The notes: generated by a model not told the origin, from the sequence alone. DNA of 5,533 nucleotides from Bacteroidia bacterium (GCA_013044305.1 JABEUT010000016.1:1-5533); one strand, 5' to 3'. Numbered from the stretch's first letter, positions 1 through 5,533 are shown. Made by a program: numbers and translations.

Positions 1-93
1 TATGAGGAAATAAACTCCCTTTACGGGCACGACGGTTTTCTGATAGAAGCCCCCAAACTGAATTATATCATACAACGTTTTTTTCATAAGATT
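1..93 (+). CDS. metX: Homoserine O-acetyltransferase, C-terminal end only, in frame with homoserine dehydrogenase
   Basis: MetX transfers an acetyl group from acetyl-CoA to homoserine, giving O-acetylhomoserine in the cytoplasmic methionine pathway. Only the last 31 codons are visible, because the gene enters from the left edge. They read YEEINSLYGHDGFLIE and then a hydrophobic, basic tail. The (S)xYGHDxFLIE block is the C-terminal signature of the MetX alpha/beta-hydrolase family, and its His (residue 10 here) is the histidine of the Ser-Asp-His triad. In the family the protein normally ends roughly 20 residues after this His, which is where the homoserine dehydrogenase Met lies. Frame 1 is the only open frame in this stretch. 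It has no stop codon, so translation would continue into the dehydrogenase at 94. A succinyl-transferring MetX cannot be excluded, since the specificity residues are outside the window. Confidence 0.82.
78..84 (+). other. T7 run in slippery-heptamer phase at the metX-hom junction
   Basis: Seven T residues follow the G of a CGT codon. In the MetX frame they read T TTT TTT, which is the canonical X XXY YYZ phase for -1 ribosomal slippage. In the zero frame MetX runs into Hom. A -1 shift gives TCA TAA, ending MetX at 87-89. A +1 shift, or loss of one T, gives a TGA at 95-97 that overlaps the hom ATG in an ATGA arrangement. I see no obvious strong stem-loop just downstream and no Shine-Dalgarno-like stimulator upstream, so active recoding is only a possibility. 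A homopolymer length error is another explanation. Confidence 0.4.
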
Positions 94-1323
94 ATGAAGA
101 CCCCGAAAATCGGTTTGTTCGGTCTGGGGTGCGTAGGGCAGGGGTTTTACGACCTCTCGCAGCTGCAAACCCCGTCGGCTGTTCCGGGCAAAATAGTGGT
201 GAAGGACCCCATAAAAAAGCGCAATGCCGATGTAAGCCTTTTGAGTTTTGATAAAGATGAAGTGCTCGCCGACGAAGATACCAACCTTATTGTGGAGGTA
301 ATAGATAATTCCGCCGATGCCTACAGCATTGTAAAAACAGCTCTGTCAGCAGGCAAAAATGTGGTAACCGCAAATAAAAAGATGATAGTTGAAAACCTGC
401 CAGAGCTGATGGCGTTGCAGGAAAAGACAGGCGCAGCCCTGCTTTACGAGGCCGGCGTTTGCGCCAGCATACCTATACTGCGAACCATAGACAGCTACTT
501 TTCGCAGGAACCCATTAGTACCATAAGGGGGCTTTGCAACGGTACCAGCAATTACATACTTTCGGCGATATATAACCGCGGATGGGATTATGCCGTGGCG
601 CTCGCCGAAGCCCAGAGGCTCGGTTTCGCCGAATCGGACCCCACCCTCGACGTGGAAAGCTACGATGCGCTATACAAGCTCATCATACTTACCCTGCATG
701 GCTTTGGCGTGCTTCTGAAACCAGACGATGTGTTTAATTACGGCATTTCAAACATTCAGGCGCCCGACATTAAATTTGCCAAGGCCTCCGATTATAAAAT
801 ACGCCAGGTGGCGCAGGCGTACAAAACCGCCGCCGGAAAAATTAGTCTGTGGGTTACCCCGCAATTTGTAAGTCCTTCCGATCCGCTCTATCACGTGGAG
901 AATGAGTTCAACGGCATAACAATAGATGCGGAACATTCGGGAACCCAGTTTTTTTCTGGCAGAGGCGCGGGCAGCTACCCTACGGGCGCAGCGGTGCTCT
1001 CGGATGTGCACGCCTCGCTGGCAGGGTTCAAATACCGTTATGAAAAGTACAAAAGCAACAACGGACTTATCCCAACCGATACCACGGAGATTGAAGTGTA
1101 CCTGCGCACGCCCAACGAGAAAATATTTGAGCAAATTTCGCTGCGCAATGCCGAAAGTCATGGCAGAAACTTTGTTACAGGCAGCATCAGGCTTGCCGAA
1201 CTGAAAAGGCTGAAACCTTTGCTCGAAAAGGAAAAGGTGTTTCTCGCCTCGCTGCCATTCAGGCAGGAGCATTCAGGTACAGCCATGGCCGGCAAGGAGG
1301 AGCTAAAGAAAGTTTCCGTTTAA
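94..1323 (+). CDS. hom: Homoserine dehydrogenase, reading frame fused to the end of MetX
   Basis: This enzyme reduces aspartate semialdehyde to homoserine with NAD(P)H, the branch point to methionine and threonine. Residues counted from the Met at 94 show a Rossmann motif GLGCVGQG (10-17) and the conserved VTANK (91-95, with Lys95). They also show YEAGVCASIPIL (118-129), the substrate-site block CNGTSNYIL (148-156), and AEAQRLGFAESDPTLD (171-186). Asp191 and Lys195 have the D-x3-K spacing of the family's catalytic pair. GRGAG..PTGAAVLSD lies at 289-304. The usual Gly before this Asp/Lys block is replaced by Ser-Tyr (189-190). About 100 residues follow the catalytic core, shorter than the tail of the threonine-regulated B. 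subtilis type, and I see no clear ACT signature. The Met at 94 is the natural start for a separate protein because KIGLFG follows at once, but the frame is open upstream into MetX. The leader has no Shine-Dalgarno sequence. Confidence 0.93.
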   Translation: MKTPKIGLFGLGCVGQGFYDLSQLQTPSAVPGKIVVKDPIKKRNADVSLLSFDKDEVLADEDTNLIVEVIDNSADAYSIVKTALSAGKNVVTANKKMIVENLPELMALQEKTGAALLYEAGVCASIPILRTIDSYFSQEPISTIRGLCNGTSNYILSAIYNRGWDYAVALAEAQRLGFAESDPTLDVESYDALYKLIILTLHGFGVLLKPDDVFNYGISNIQAPDIKFAKASDYKIRQVAQAYKTAAGKISLWVTPQFVSPSDPLYHVENEFNGITIDAEHSGTQFFSGRGAGSYPTGAAVLSDVHASLAGFKYRYEKYKSNNGLIPTDTTEIEVYLRTPNEKIFEQISLRNAESHGRNFVTGSIRLAELKRLKPLLEKEKVFLASLPFRQEHSGTAMAGKEELKKVSV

Positions 1324-1357
1324 GTGAAGGGGACTATGCAAGCTTTAAGAACTGCCC

Positions 1358-1828
1358 TTACTTGGAATCGGGGAAGTTTTGGGTGGCGCCGGGCTGGTTG
1401 TTGGTCCAGGTGGTTTGGCTCTTCACCTTACCGCTTTCATAATATGTTTTTTGCACCCCGTTCAGGTTGTTGTCTTTGAAAGATGTTTCACCTGTCAGTT
1501 TTCCGTCGCTATTATAATACTTTGCCACGCCATTCAGTTTGTCGTTTTTATAAGGCATAGAGCTTAGCAGTTTGCCGCCTTTAGCATACTGGTTCTGCAA
1601 TCCGTTTTTCATGCCTTTTTTATATACAACCAGATTAAAGTAAGGGGCCGCTGTGTCTGTTGTGGCTTTGCCTTCATTATCCATATACTCTATCCAGTTT
1701 CCGTCCTTCATTCCTTTTTTCATCACGTTTTTTGCGTCGGCTTTGCTTGTAAAACCCTTTTGGGCTATAGCAGGAACGGATAAGCATGCGCTTACAGAGA
1801 GTGCAATTATAACAGCTTTTAAATTCAT
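1358..1828 (-). CDS. Small exported protein with MORN/YwqK-type 24-residue repeats
   Basis: This is a 156-residue protein of unknown function. Residues 1-22 form a signal peptide: MNLK, a hydrophobic core, then PAIA before Gln23, a good signal peptidase I site. An alternative lipobox, VSAC with Cys15, also fits, so it could be a lipoprotein. The mature part carries repeats with an exact 24-residue period: Asn-Gly at 75-76, 99-100 and 123-124, and Gly-Lys at 85-86, 109-110 and 133-134, each with a Tyr or Tyr-Tyr between them. A degenerate earlier copy (DG at 42-43, GK at 53-54) is separated by a short insert. This is the pattern of the MORN-variant family often labelled 'YwqK antitoxin'. That name is not evidence of a toxin-antitoxin role, and no toxin partner is visible. 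The gene is convergent with hom (34 bp between stops) and divergent from osmC. A promoter candidate lies just upstream. Confidence 0.85.
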   Translation of the reverse strand: MNLKAVIIALSVSACLSVPAIAQKGFTSKADAKNVMKKGMKDGNWIEYMDNEGKATTDTAAPYFNLVVYKKGMKNGLQNQYAKGGKLLSSMPYKNDKLNGVAKYYNSDGKLTGETSFKDNNLNGVQKTYYESGKVKSQTTWTNNQPGATQNFPDSK

Positions 1829-1853
1829 GTTATTGGTGTTTTAGAAGGACGAA

Positions 1854-1881
1854 ATTATACAATTTTATGATACGGCATCAA
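1854..1881 (-). promoter_or_regulatory. Candidate promoter of the MORN-repeat gene
   Basis: On the minus strand TTGATG (1876-1881) is followed after 16 bp by a perfect TATAAT (1854-1859). The same stretch also reads TTG-N21-TAATTTCG, one mismatch from the Bacteroidota -7 element TAnnTTTG. Transcription would begin near 1847, leaving a leader of about 19 nt before the ATG at 1826-1828. The call rests on consensus match and position only. Confidence 0.45.
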
Positions 1882-1904
1882 GGCCTAACATTGAAGAAAA
1901 GAAT

Positions 1905-1916
1905 TGTAATTTTACA
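1905..1916. promoter_or_regulatory. Short inverted repeat TGTAA-TT-TTACA, possible operator
   Basis: A perfect 5-bp dyad with a 2-bp centre lies between the divergent genes, 24 bp upstream of the candidate -35 box of the MORN gene and about 85 bp before osmC. Its size and place would suit a dimeric regulator. In A/T-rich DNA a 10-base match can arise by chance, and no regulator is identified. Confidence 0.2.
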
Positions 1917-1951
1917 GCGTACTTTAAATAACTATTCGGAAAAAATAAAAT

Positions 1952-1982
1952 ATTCTGCCGGCATGGCACCGGCGGACGGAAT
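1952..1982. other. GC-rich hairpin upstream of osmC
   Basis: GCCGG (1957-1961) and CCGGC (1969-1973) form a 5-bp all-GC stem with a 7-nt loop. Outer ATTC (1952-1955) and GAAT (1979-1982) can pair across an uneven internal loop. It ends 18 nt before the osmC start, so it would lie in that gene's leader if transcription starts upstream. Read on the minus strand, the stem is followed by a T-rich stretch (1940-1953, complement), like a loose intrinsic terminator, but no minus-strand gene ends there. Its role is unassigned. Confidence 0.35.
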
Positions 1983-2000
1983 CTAACTTAATACTGTTAT

Positions 2001-2414
2001 ATGAAAATCAATATCCACAGGCTGAACAATGCGTTCCATTTTGAGGCAAGCAATGCAGCTCATGCCAAACTGCAAATGGACGCCACGGCGGCAGGCGGGG
2101 GAGGCAATCTTGCTTTTTCGCCCGTAGAGGCGCTGGTGGCTTCGCTGGGCGGGTGCAGCGGGATAGATGTAATATCCATACTGAATAAACAGAAACAGCA
2201 GATTGATGAATTTGATATTGAGATAGAGGCGAAAAGGGCGCAGCATCAGGTGCCCGCTCTGGTTACCGAAATCCATCTTAATTTTATCCTTAAAGGCAAC
2301 ATAGACGAAGATAAGCTGAAGAGAGCCATTCAGTTAAGCATGGACAAATACTGCACGGTTGCCAAAATGCTCGAAGCCACCGCCAGAATAACCCATTCAT
2401 ATCTTATCAGATAA
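2001..2414 (+). CDS. OsmC-family protein, YhfA-like
   Basis: This 137-residue protein has the length and layout of the short OsmC/Ohr relatives. These are cytoplasmic dimeric proteins that often act on organic peroxides through a pair of cysteines. Visible features are the FSPVEALVASLGGCSGIDV block (39-57) with Cys52 at the start of the central helix, and the second conserved cysteine in MDKYCTVAKML (Cys118). A helix-strand pattern lies between them (ILKGNIDEDKLKRAI). The SPVE and GGC-x2-D signature resembles the YhfA subgroup more than Ohr or classic OsmC, so peroxidase activity and substrate are not established. The ATG at 2001 starts directly at the first beta-strand and has no Shine-Dalgarno sequence. 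The gene lies 36 bp upstream of the sulfhydrylase on the same strand, probably as an operon, which suggests a link to sulfur or thiol metabolism. That link is inferred from context alone. Confidence 0.88.
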   Translation: MKINIHRLNNAFHFEASNAAHAKLQMDATAAGGGGNLAFSPVEALVASLGGCSGIDVISILNKQKQQIDEFDIEIEAKRAQHQVPALVTEIHLNFILKGNIDEDKLKRAIQLSMDKYCTVAKMLEATARITHSYLIR

Positions 2415-2450
2415 CTCGTCATACCTGCACAATTATAAAAACAGATACCC

Positions 2451-3614
2451 ATGCACCCCGAAACCATAGCCATACATGCCCAAACGGAACGTACACAGTT
2501 CAATGAACATTCTGTTCCGCTGTACCTTACTTCCAGTTTTGTATATGAGGATGCCGAAACCATGCGCGCCATGTTCGCCGATGAGAAGGAAGGATACATA
2601 TACAGCCGTTTTACCAACCCTAATGTAACCGAATTTCAGGAAAAGGTGCGTTTGCTGGAAGGTGCGGATTCCGCTGCCTCTTTCGCTTCGGGAATGGCTG
2701 CCATATTTGCAGTTTTTGCAGCCCTGCTGAAAACGGGCGACAGGGTGGTGTGCTGTCATTCGGTTTTCGGCGCCACGCACTCCATACTCGAAAAGCATCT
2801 GTCCAGATGGGGAATAAAATTCACCTATACCGATATAAAAAAAACGGAGGAGTGGGAAAGCGCAATTGGAGCGGATACTAAAATAATTTTTGTGGAAACC
2901 CCGTCAAATCCTACCCTCGATGTAATAGACCTGGAGTGGCTTGGCAAGCTTTCAAAAAAACACGGCTGCATTCTTGCAGTGGATAATTGCTTTGCCACAC
3001 CGGTTCTGCAGCAGCCCGTAAAATTTGGCGCCGATCTGGTCATTCATTCCGCAACAAAGTATCTCGACGGGCAGGGACGGGTATTGGGGGGTGTTGTAGC
3101 CGGACGGAAGGATTTGCTGGAAACCATAAAGCTGTTTGCCAGGCATACAGGACCCGCCTTGTCGCCGTTCAATGCATGGGTGCTGTCGAAAAGCCTTGAA
3201 ACCCTCGCCTTGCGTATGGAGCGCCATTCCGAAAATGCCCTGAAAATTGCACAGTATCTCGAAAAGCATAAAGATGTGGAATCGGTAATGTATCCGTTCC
3301 TGCCTTCTCATCCGGGGTATGCCATTGCCAGGAAACAGATGAGCAGGGGAGGAGGAATGGTGGCTTTTGTAATTAAGGGAGGGCTGGAAAGGGGAAAGAA
3401 ATTCCTCGATTCGGTTGAAATGTCATCGCTTACAGCAAACCTTGGCGATACAAGAACTATTGTTTCTCACCCCGCCTCAACAACTCATGCCAAAATCAGC
3501 GAGCAGGAGCGGGAGCATTCCGGAATTGTACCCGGTCTTATCCGGATATCCGCCGGTATTGAACACATAAGCGATATAATTGAAGATTTGGAACAGGCGT
3601 TCAGTAAGGTTTAA
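2451..3614 (+). CDS. metZ: Trans-sulfuration PLP enzyme, O-acyl-homoserine sulfhydrylase type
   Basis: This 387-residue enzyme belongs to the Cys/Met-metabolism PLP family (cytoplasmic, fold type I, usually tetrameric). It probably makes homocysteine from O-acetylhomoserine and sulfide. Visible residues are Tyr51 and Arg53 in IYSRFTNPN (phosphate contacts from the neighbouring subunit), SGMAAI (80-85), and Phe106 in VFGATHS where cystathionine lyases have Tyr. Further on are ETPSNPTLD (149-157), Asp178 in AVDNCFATP (pairs with the PLP nitrogen), and the Schiff-base Lys203 in HSATKYLDGQGR. SHPASTTH comes next, then Arg365 in LIRISAGIE, which binds the substrate carboxylate. The SATKYLDGQGR and FG-x-T forms favour MetZ over MetY, and the ~390-residue length also fits MetZ rather than the ~430-residue MetY. 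The adjacent MetX suggests the acyl group is acetyl. Cystathionine gamma-synthase or lyase activity cannot be excluded by sequence. The first Met opens directly into the family N-terminus (HPETIAIHAQ). Confidence 0.9.
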   Translation: MHPETIAIHAQTERTQFNEHSVPLYLTSSFVYEDAETMRAMFADEKEGYIYSRFTNPNVTEFQEKVRLLEGADSAASFASGMAAIFAVFAALLKTGDRVVCCHSVFGATHSILEKHLSRWGIKFTYTDIKKTEEWESAIGADTKIIFVETPSNPTLDVIDLEWLGKLSKKHGCILAVDNCFATPVLQQPVKFGADLVIHSATKYLDGQGRVLGGVVAGRKDLLETIKLFARHTGPALSPFNAWVLSKSLETLALRMERHSENALKIAQYLEKHKDVESVMYPFLPSHPGYAIARKQMSRGGGMVAFVIKGGLERGKKFLDSVEMSSLTANLGDTRTIVSHPASTTHAKISEQEREHSGIVPGLIRISAGIEHISDIIEDLEQAFSKV

Positions 3615-3630
3615 AATGCCTTCTTTTAAA
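3610..3630. terminator. A/T-only inverted repeat covering both convergent stop codons
   Basis: TTTAAAA (3610-3616) and TTTTAAA (3624-3630) form a perfect 7-bp inverted repeat with a 7-nt loop. It contains the TAA of metZ (3612-3614) and the TAA of the minus-strand phosphatase (3626-3628). The stop codons are only 11 bp apart, so any shared terminator has to lie here or inside the genes. The stem has no G-C pair and would be weak, so termination activity is doubtful. Confidence 0.25.
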
Positions 3631-5533
3631 TTCTGACTCCCATTACGCAAATATCGTCCACCTGGTCAAGGGTGCCTCGCCAACGGCTGATTGTATCATT
3701 AAGAATTGTATGCTGCTCTTTCATAGGTTGGCGGTGTATTGACAGGAGCAGTTCTTTCAGTTGCGCCTGTTTAAACTTTTTGCCGTTTATTCCCCCAAAT
3801 TGGTCTGAAAACCCATCAGTGAACATATAAACACAGTCGCCTTTGTATATTTTGGTTTCATGCAGTGTAAAGGATCTTGTAATATCGCTTTCCCCGATGG
3901 GGAGTTTGTCTGACTTGAACTCCATCAATTCCCCGTTCCGGATAATCCACATGGGATTATTAGCGCAAGCTGCGCTGATCATGCTTTTCTCGAAATTGAT
4001 GGCGCAAAGCACTGCATCCATTCCATCTTTGGTATCGGTAGAACCATCAGGATTAAGGGCTTCTACAAGGTTGCTCCGGATGTTGTTAAATATTTTGTCG
4101 GGTTGCGCTATTCCTTTTTCAATTACAGCCTGGTGCAGAAAGGTTATGTTAAGCAGCGACATGAACGCTCCGGGCACCCCGTGCCCTGTGCAGTCGCAGC
4201 AGGCAAGGTAAAACAAACCGTTATGCTCCAGCGCCCAGTAAAAATCGCCGCTTACAATATCGCGCGGTTTAAAGAGAATAAAATATTCGGCAAGGTGGCG
4301 GTCGAGGTACGTTTTGGTGGTAAGCAGGGCATTTTGTATGCGGCTGGCATACTGAATGCTGTCGGTAAGGTCCTTGTGTTTTTCATCCACCAGTTTTTTT
4401 GCTTCCTCAAGTTGTGAAAATGCACGGTCAAGGTTCTCTTTTTGTTTTTCAATTATTGTTTTTTGTCGCCTTGTTATCCGAAGCCGCTGGGCTATGAAAA
4501 AAGAGAGGAATCCGAGCATGATAAGCCCTGCTGCCGATGCATAAATATAAAGTTGCTGGCGTTTTCTGCGTTCCTCTTCCACTGCAAGCACCCTTTTGGT
4601 TTCCGCTTCTGCAATAGCCTGTTTTTTCTGGTATTCAAATTTTGCTTCGGCGTGTCCAATTTCTTTTTGCTTCTCACCGTTAAAAATGGAATCTTTTAAA
4701 TCGGTGGCCAATTTGAAATAAGCCAGGGCGCTGTCGGGCTTTTTCATTTTCTCGAAATTTTGCGATATGTCAAGCAGCCCCTGATAAAGGACTGTTCTTG
4801 CATTAATCAGTTTGGCGAGAGAAGCGCCTTTCCTGTAGTAATATAAGGCACCCTCATATTCACCCCGCAACTGGAGTATTTCACCTATTTGCTGCAGCAC
4901 TTTGGCAAGGTTCTCGCGGTCGTTAAATCCTGTAAAGATGTCAAGCGCTTTCTTTTCGAGAGCCAGAGAGCTGTCAAGCAAAATCAAATCAATTTCCTTA
5001 ATACCCGGACGGGGATGCAGGTTGGTAAAATATTTGGCCGTCAGTTTTTCTTTCACGCTGTCCTTGCCGGATATTATCAGATGATACAATCTTCCGATGT
5101 TATAATACGAATTGGCCAATTGATGCATGTTGCCGACTTCCTTACCTAAAGCGAGGCTTTTTTCATAGTTATCAATTGCTCCCATGAAATCATTATTGCT
5201 GCCTTCAGAAATAAGCGCTATATTGTTATACAGGTTTGCCATTTCAGCTTTGTCGTTCAATTCGGTCCACAGGCCCAGGCTTTTAAGGTAGTACCCCAGC
5301 GCGCCCTTGTAATCTTTTTGTTGTTCATATATTATTCCAATATTATTGTACGATCTGGCGGTTCCTTTTTTGTCGCCCATGCCATTCCACAAATCCAGTG
5401 CTGTGAACAAATAATCGAGTGCGGTTGGAAAATCGCTTTGGTCTTCATATAACAGCCCTATGTTGTTATATACATTTGCCATCCCGTTTTTATCGCCCAG
5501 CTCCTGTTTTAGTTTTAATGCCTTTTTATAATA
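3626..5533 (-). CDS. TPR / membrane / SpoIIE-type PP2C phosphatase, N-terminus outside window
   Basis: This is a signalling protein predicted to sense through TPRs and dephosphorylate a serine or threonine on a partner, as RsbU and SpoIIE do. The frame is open to the right edge: 17 codons (YYKKALKLKQELGDKNG) precede the first Met at 5480-5482, and they complete a TPR, so that Met is not the start. Counted from it, 40-residue TPRs begin at 1, 41, 81 and 122 (xANxYNNIG), with more after an insert near 137-190. A charged coiled coil (270-310) leads to one membrane helix (about 311-334) and a second coiled coil (338-372). The phosphatase domain follows: SIQYASRIQNALL (375-387), DIVSGDFYW (408-416, Asp413), DCTGHGVPGAFMS (430-442, Asp430), DGMDA (486-490), FTDG (554-557, Asp556) and DD (609-610), so the metal-binding acidic residues are present. 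The gene is convergent with metZ. Its partner is not in view. Confidence 0.92.
   Translation of the reverse strand, partial: YYKKALKLKQELGDKNGMANVYNNIGLLYEDQSDFPTALDYLFTALDLWNGMGDKKGTARSYNNIGIIYEQQKDYKGALGYYLKSLGLWTELNDKAEMANLYNNIALISEGSNNDFMGAIDNYEKSLALGKEVGNMHQLANSYYNIGRLYHLIISGKDSVKEKLTAKYFTNLHPRPGIKEIDLILLDSSLALEKKALDIFTGFNDRENLAKVLQQIGEILQLRGEYEGALYYYRKGASLAKLINARTVLYQGLLDISQNFEKMKKPDSALAYFKLATDLKDSIFNGEKQKEIGHAEAKFEYQKKQAIAEAETKRVLAVEEERRKRQQLYIYASAAGLIMLGFLSFFIAQRLRITRRQKTIIEKQKENLDRAFSQLEEAKKLVDEKHKDLTDSIQYASRIQNALLTTKTYLDRHLAEYFILFKPRDIVSGDFYWALEHNGLFYLACCDCTGHGVPGAFMSLLNITFLHQAVIEKGIAQPDKIFNNIRSNLVEALNPDGSTDTKDGMDAVLCAINFEKSMISAACANNPMWIIRNGELMEFKSDKLPIGESDITRSFTLHETKIYKGDCVYMFTDGFSDQFGGINGKKFKQAQLKELLLSIHRQPMKEQHTILNDTISRWRGTLDQVDDICVMGVRI

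Larger units (their letters stand above)
1829..2000. other. Divergent intergenic region between the MORN gene and osmC
   Basis: These 172 bp separate two oppositely oriented genes, so the region should hold both promoters. I can support a promoter candidate for the minus-strand gene (1854-1881), a short dyad (1905-1916) and a GC-rich hairpin (1952-1982). I found no convincing match to the Bacteroidota TTG / TAnnTTTG promoter for osmC. The nearest candidates, such as TAATTTTA at 1907 and TACTTTAA at 1919, lack a correctly spaced upstream TTG. No known riboswitch core is recognisable. Confidence 0.6.

Noticed and set aside
748..1272. 174-codon open frame on the minus strand inside hom
   Set aside because: It lies antisense to a clear enzyme, its translation has no recognisable family pattern, and it is explained by the codon use of hom.
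1324..1357. Possible hairpin AAGGG (1327-1331) / CCCTT (1355-1359) between the hom and MORN stops
   Set aside because: Only a 5-bp stem with a 23-nt loop and no T run; too weak to call a terminator.
1358..1828. Reading the MORN protein as an antitoxin because of the 'YwqK' family label
   Set aside because: No toxin gene is adjacent and the protein has a signal peptide, so a toxin-antitoxin role is not supported here.
1829..2000. SAM-type or other riboswitch upstream of osmC-metZ
   Set aside because: Only one short GC hairpin is present; I could not recognise any multi-helix conserved core of a known SAM riboswitch.
3843..4417. Plus-strand open frames of 122 and 104 codons within the phosphatase gene
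   Set aside because: They are antisense to the conserved SpoIIE domain, and the translations show no domain or sensible start context.
3626..5482. Treating the Met at 5480-5482 as the start of the phosphatase
   Set aside because: The frame stays open to 5533 and the upstream codons form the second half of a TPR (YYKKALKLKQELGDK), so the gene continues beyond the window.

Overview
This is a protein-coding window that looks like a Bacteroidota chromosome. Three things suggest this. None of the visible starts has a purine-rich Shine-Dalgarno sequence; the leaders are A/T-rich instead. The methionine genes have the set of types common in that phylum (MetX, homoserine dehydrogenase, an OsmC protein, a MetZ-type sulfhydrylase). 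The right-hand gene has the TPR / membrane segment / coiled coil / SpoIIE-phosphatase layout that is abundant there. Lineage below phylum cannot be fixed from this sequence.

Layout, left to right. Positions 1-93 encode the last 31 residues of a homoserine O-acetyltransferase (MetX), including its catalytic GHD histidine. That frame runs without a stop into homoserine dehydrogenase (94-1323, +), so as written the two are one polypeptide. A T7 run at 78-84 lies in canonical slippery phase just before the junction, and a one-base shift either way would end MetX within a few codons. Next comes a small exported MORN/YwqK-type repeat protein on the minus strand (1358-1828). A 172-bp divergent intergenic region follows (1829-2000). 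It holds a good promoter candidate for the MORN gene, a TGTAA/TTACA dyad and a GC-rich hairpin. Then come an OsmC-family protein (2001-2414, +) and, 36 bp later, a trans-sulfuration-family PLP enzyme (2451-3614, +) best read as an O-acyl-homoserine sulfhydrylase. The right third (3626-5533, -) is one large TPR-SpoIIE phosphatase whose N-terminus lies beyond the window.

How the genes work together. Hom makes homoserine from aspartate semialdehyde, MetX acetylates it, and the PLP enzyme replaces the acetyl group with sulfide to give homocysteine, the methionine precursor. The OsmC protein is probably co-transcribed with the sulfhydrylase; its exact role is unknown. The MORN gene splits the methionine cluster into two halves. 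The SpoIIE gene is convergent and belongs to a separate signalling function.

The most noteworthy item is the MetX-Hom reading-frame fusion with the slippery T7 at its junction. It is a bifunctional enzyme, a recoded pair, or a one-base sequence error. I saw no RNA genes, CRISPR arrays, insertion sequences or origins.
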